From contig NZ_RCIV01000023.1 in assembly GCF_003666605.1 (NCBI RefSeq), positions 1-38,522 of the forward strand: 38,522 nt of DNA, given 5' to 3'. Source of the DNA: Propionibacterium australiense (lineage in GTDB: Bacteria; Actinomycetota; Actinomycetes; Propionibacteriales; Propionibacteriaceae). Of this stretch, positions 36,830 through 38,522 are shown piece after piece. Every line of letters starts with the position of its first letter. Positions within the stretch are counted from its first letter, which is position 1. A program made the position numbers and the translations under genes. The notes under the pieces were generated by a model that did no database searches, was not told where the DNA came from, and was given only the letters and a program-made list of their open reading frames with translations.

Positions 36830-38095
36830 ATGAATGCACTGCTCGATGACCTGACATGGCGTGGTTTCATCGCGACGACCACGGACAAGGCGGCTCTCGC
36901 CGCTCACCTCGACGAGGGAATGGTCACGAGTTATGTGGGCTTCGATCCCACGGCCCCCAGCCTTCACATCGGTCACCTCATGCAGCTGATCCTCGCCCGG
37001 CGGTTCCAGCAGGCCGGCCACCGCCCGCTCCTGCTCGTGGGCGGTGCGACGGGTCTCATCGGAGATCCGAAGATGACGGGCGAGCGCGTCATGAACACCA
37101 AGGAGACCGTGGCCGAGTGGGTCGAGGCCCTGCGCGCCCAGGTCAGCCGCTTCGTCAGCTTCGAGGGCGAGAACGCCTCCCTGATCGTCAACAACCTCGA
37201 CTGGACGGCCTCGTTGTCCGCCCTGGACTTCCTGCGCGACATCGGCAAGCACTTCAGCGTCAACAGGATGCTGGCCCGCGACGTCGTCGCCCGGCGTCTC
37301 AACGACGGCATCAGCTACACGGAGTTCAGCTACGTCCTGCTCCAGTCCCTCGACTACGCGGCCCTGCACGAGCGGTACGGCTGCACCCTCCAGACCGGGG
37401 CCCAGGACCAGTGGGGCAACATCACCGCCGGCATCGACTACATCCGCCGTACCACCGGGGACGTCGTCCACGGGCTGGTGACGCCCCTGCTCACGAAGAC
37501 CGATGGCACGAAGTTCGGCAAGACCGAGGGCGGCGCAGTGTGGATCGATCCCGACCGCACCTCGCCCTACGCCTTCCACCAGTTCTGGCTGAATGCCGAG
37601 GACGCCAAGGTGATCGACTATCTCAAGATCTTCTCCGGCCGCACCCGCGACGAGATCAGCGAACTCGACGCCCAGACCCGTCAGTCGCCCTTCAAGAGGG
37701 CCGCCCAGCGGGCGCTGGCCAACGATGTCACCGATCTCGTCCACGGGGCCGAGGCACGCAGGAACGCCGAGGCCGCTGCTGCGGCACTGTTCGGCCGCGG
37801 CGAGTTGCGCGCCCTGGACCAGCAGACCCTCGCGGCAGTCATGGCCGAGGTGGGGGCCGTCGAACTGCCGCCCGTCGATGGCCGGTTACCGCTAGTCGTC
37901 GATGCGCTCGCCGCCAGCGGGGCAGTCTCCTCGAAGTCCGCGGCTCGCCGTGCCATCACCGAGGGCGGGGCCTATCTGAACAACCAGAAGGTCACCGATG
38001 TCGATGCGCGCCTGAGCGAGGACGACCTGCTCGCCGGTCGGTATGCCCTGGTCCGCCGCGGCAAACGCACCGTCGGCGGGGTCATCGTGGCTTGA
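36830..38095 (+). CDS. tyrS: Tyrosine--tRNA ligase
   Basis: A 421-residue class I synthetase with HIGH at 46-49 (PSLHIGHLM), LVGGATGLIGDP, the tyrosine pocket region QTGAQDQWGNITAG, the KMSKS-like KFGKT at 228-232, and a C-terminal S4 RNA-binding domain (about 355-421, SKSAARRAITEGGAYLNNQKV). Start ATG 36830 gives the normal N-terminus MNALLDDLTWRG; an in-frame extension to 36605 overlaps the palindrome and is rejected. It is followed by a terminator. Confidence 0.97.
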   Translation: MNALLDDLTWRGFIATTTDKAALAAHLDEGMVTSYVGFDPTAPSLHIGHLMQLILARRFQQAGHRPLLLVGGATGLIGDPKMTGERVMNTKETVAEWVEALRAQVSRFVSFEGENASLIVNNLDWTASLSALDFLRDIGKHFSVNRMLARDVVARRLNDGISYTEFSYVLLQSLDYAALHERYGCTLQTGAQDQWGNITAGIDYIRRTTGDVVHGLVTPLLTKTDGTKFGKTEGGAVWIDPDRTSPYAFHQFWLNAEDAKVIDYLKIFSGRTRDEISELDAQTRQSPFKRAAQRALANDVTDLVHGAEARRNAEAAAAALFGRGELRALDQQTLAAVMAEVGAVELPPVDGRLPLVVDALAASGAVSSKSAARRAITEGGAYLNNQKVTDVDARLSEDDLLAGRYALVRRGKRTVGGVIVA

Positions 38096-38127
38096 CAAGC
38101 CAGGACGAGTTCCCCTGGGAGTCCAGG

Positions 38128-38175
38128 ACCCCCGGACTTGCGCGGTCGCTGGTCCGGGGGTATTGTTCTTTTTCG
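38128..38175 (+). terminator. Intrinsic terminator of tyrS
   Basis: ACCCCCGGAC (38128-38137) pairs perfectly with GTCCGGGGGT (38152-38161) across a 14-base loop, followed by a T-rich ATTGTTCTTTTTCG. Confidence 0.85.
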
Positions 38176-38281
38176 CCTCCGAACGAGGCAGTCCGGTAAA
38201 GGGCTGGTGAGTTCGGGGTCATCAGAACGGACCGCCAGCTGCTCCCGCAGCAGATCGGTTCTGGACGATGAGGAGGTCGGT

Positions 38282-38310
38282 TTGACTTCCGCCGATCAAC
38301 CCACTAAAGT
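38282..38310 (+). promoter_or_regulatory. rRNA operon promoter
   Basis: -35 TTGACT (38282-38287), 17-base spacer and -10 TAAAGT (38305-38310). An inverted repeat GATCAAC (38294-38300) / GTTGATC (38309-38315) straddles the -10 and could be an operator. The downstream leader identifies the target as an rRNA operon. Confidence 0.75.
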
Positions 38311-38522
38311 TGATCGAGCTGCCGCAAGGTGGTGACAGATCGGAGACACCGAGTGATTCCGGCTCCTGCTGGGCCTCGGCAAACCATCTGGCATCGCCGT
38401 CCATGGTGTGGGTTTTGGCTTGTGCTGTGGTTGTGTGGTTGTTTCTTGATAACTCAACAGCGTGCTTCTAGTTTTTTTGTTTTGTCTGTGCCAGTTTTTG
38501 CTGGTGCGGGTTTCTTTGAGTG
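38311..38522 (+). other. rRNA operon leader (16S gene begins beyond the window)
   Basis: The last 200 bases turn T- and G-rich and contain TTGATAACTCAACAGCGTGC (about 38447-38466), a sequence conserved just upstream of 16S rRNA in Propionibacteriaceae and related actinobacteria. It is followed by T-runs and GTTTCTTTGAGTG at the edge, resembling boxA/antitermination and processing signals. The 16S sequence itself is not yet reached. Confidence 0.75.

Overview
This is a chromosomal segment of a high-GC actinobacterium, most likely of the Propionibacteriaceae. The assignment is inferred from a mycothiol gene (mshC), the uppP / DUF5703 / aldo-keto reductase / mshC neighbourhood, CxxC pairs in PheS that actinobacterial PheS carry, many ATGA/GTGA stop-start overlaps, and several genes that look leaderless. 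Species cannot be read from the sequence alone. Layout: 1-127 is the right end of an ISL3-family insertion sequence that has cut off a minus-strand iron/heme-type substrate-binding lipoprotein (to 728); the upstream region holds a DtxR/IdeR-like box. 1096-4156 is yraN-comM-dprA (nuclease-fold protein, competence ATPase, DNA-processing protein). 4397-6097 is a TrpB2-type synthase coupled to a NifX/NifB-like small protein, closed by a strong hairpin facing uppP (minus, 6177-7031). 7032-8087 is about 1 kb without a convincing gene but rich in regulatory-looking motifs, including a perfect CRP-type palindrome. A tRNA-Leu(GAG) gene (minus) follows, then DUF5703, an aldo/keto reductase (minus), mshC, ftsH (minus), hisE-hisG and a membrane protein (minus). 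15377-17991 is the translation operon infC-rpmI-rplT-rRNA methyltransferase-small membrane protein, with an intrinsic terminator in the infC leader and a probable AUC start for infC. 18184-21800 is pheST. 21981-22168 is a cobalamin riboswitch in front of a six-gene operon: two Opp/Nik-type permeases, a Tat/lipoprotein-like substrate-binding protein, two ATPases and a MATE exporter (22276-28929). Then come an AlaA-like aminotransferase (minus), argCJBDR and argH (no argF or argG), a long perfect palindrome, tyrS with a terminator, and at the right edge the promoter and leader of an rRNA operon whose 16S gene starts outside the window. How the genes work together: the window is mostly housekeeping (translation, amino acid biosynthesis, envelope lipid recycling, thiol metabolism, proteolysis). 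The most distinctive unit is the B12-sensing import/export operon. An importer of the peptide/nickel class and a MATE exporter are translationally coupled under one cobalamin riboswitch, which suggests capture of cobalt, a cobalt chelate or a corrinoid, with the exporter possibly releasing a chelator. This is a hypothesis from gene order and the riboswitch. A second theme is regulation by short or absent leaders: mshC, hisE, argC and tyrS all have a -10-like hexamer about 6-8 bases before the start codon and no ribosome binding site.
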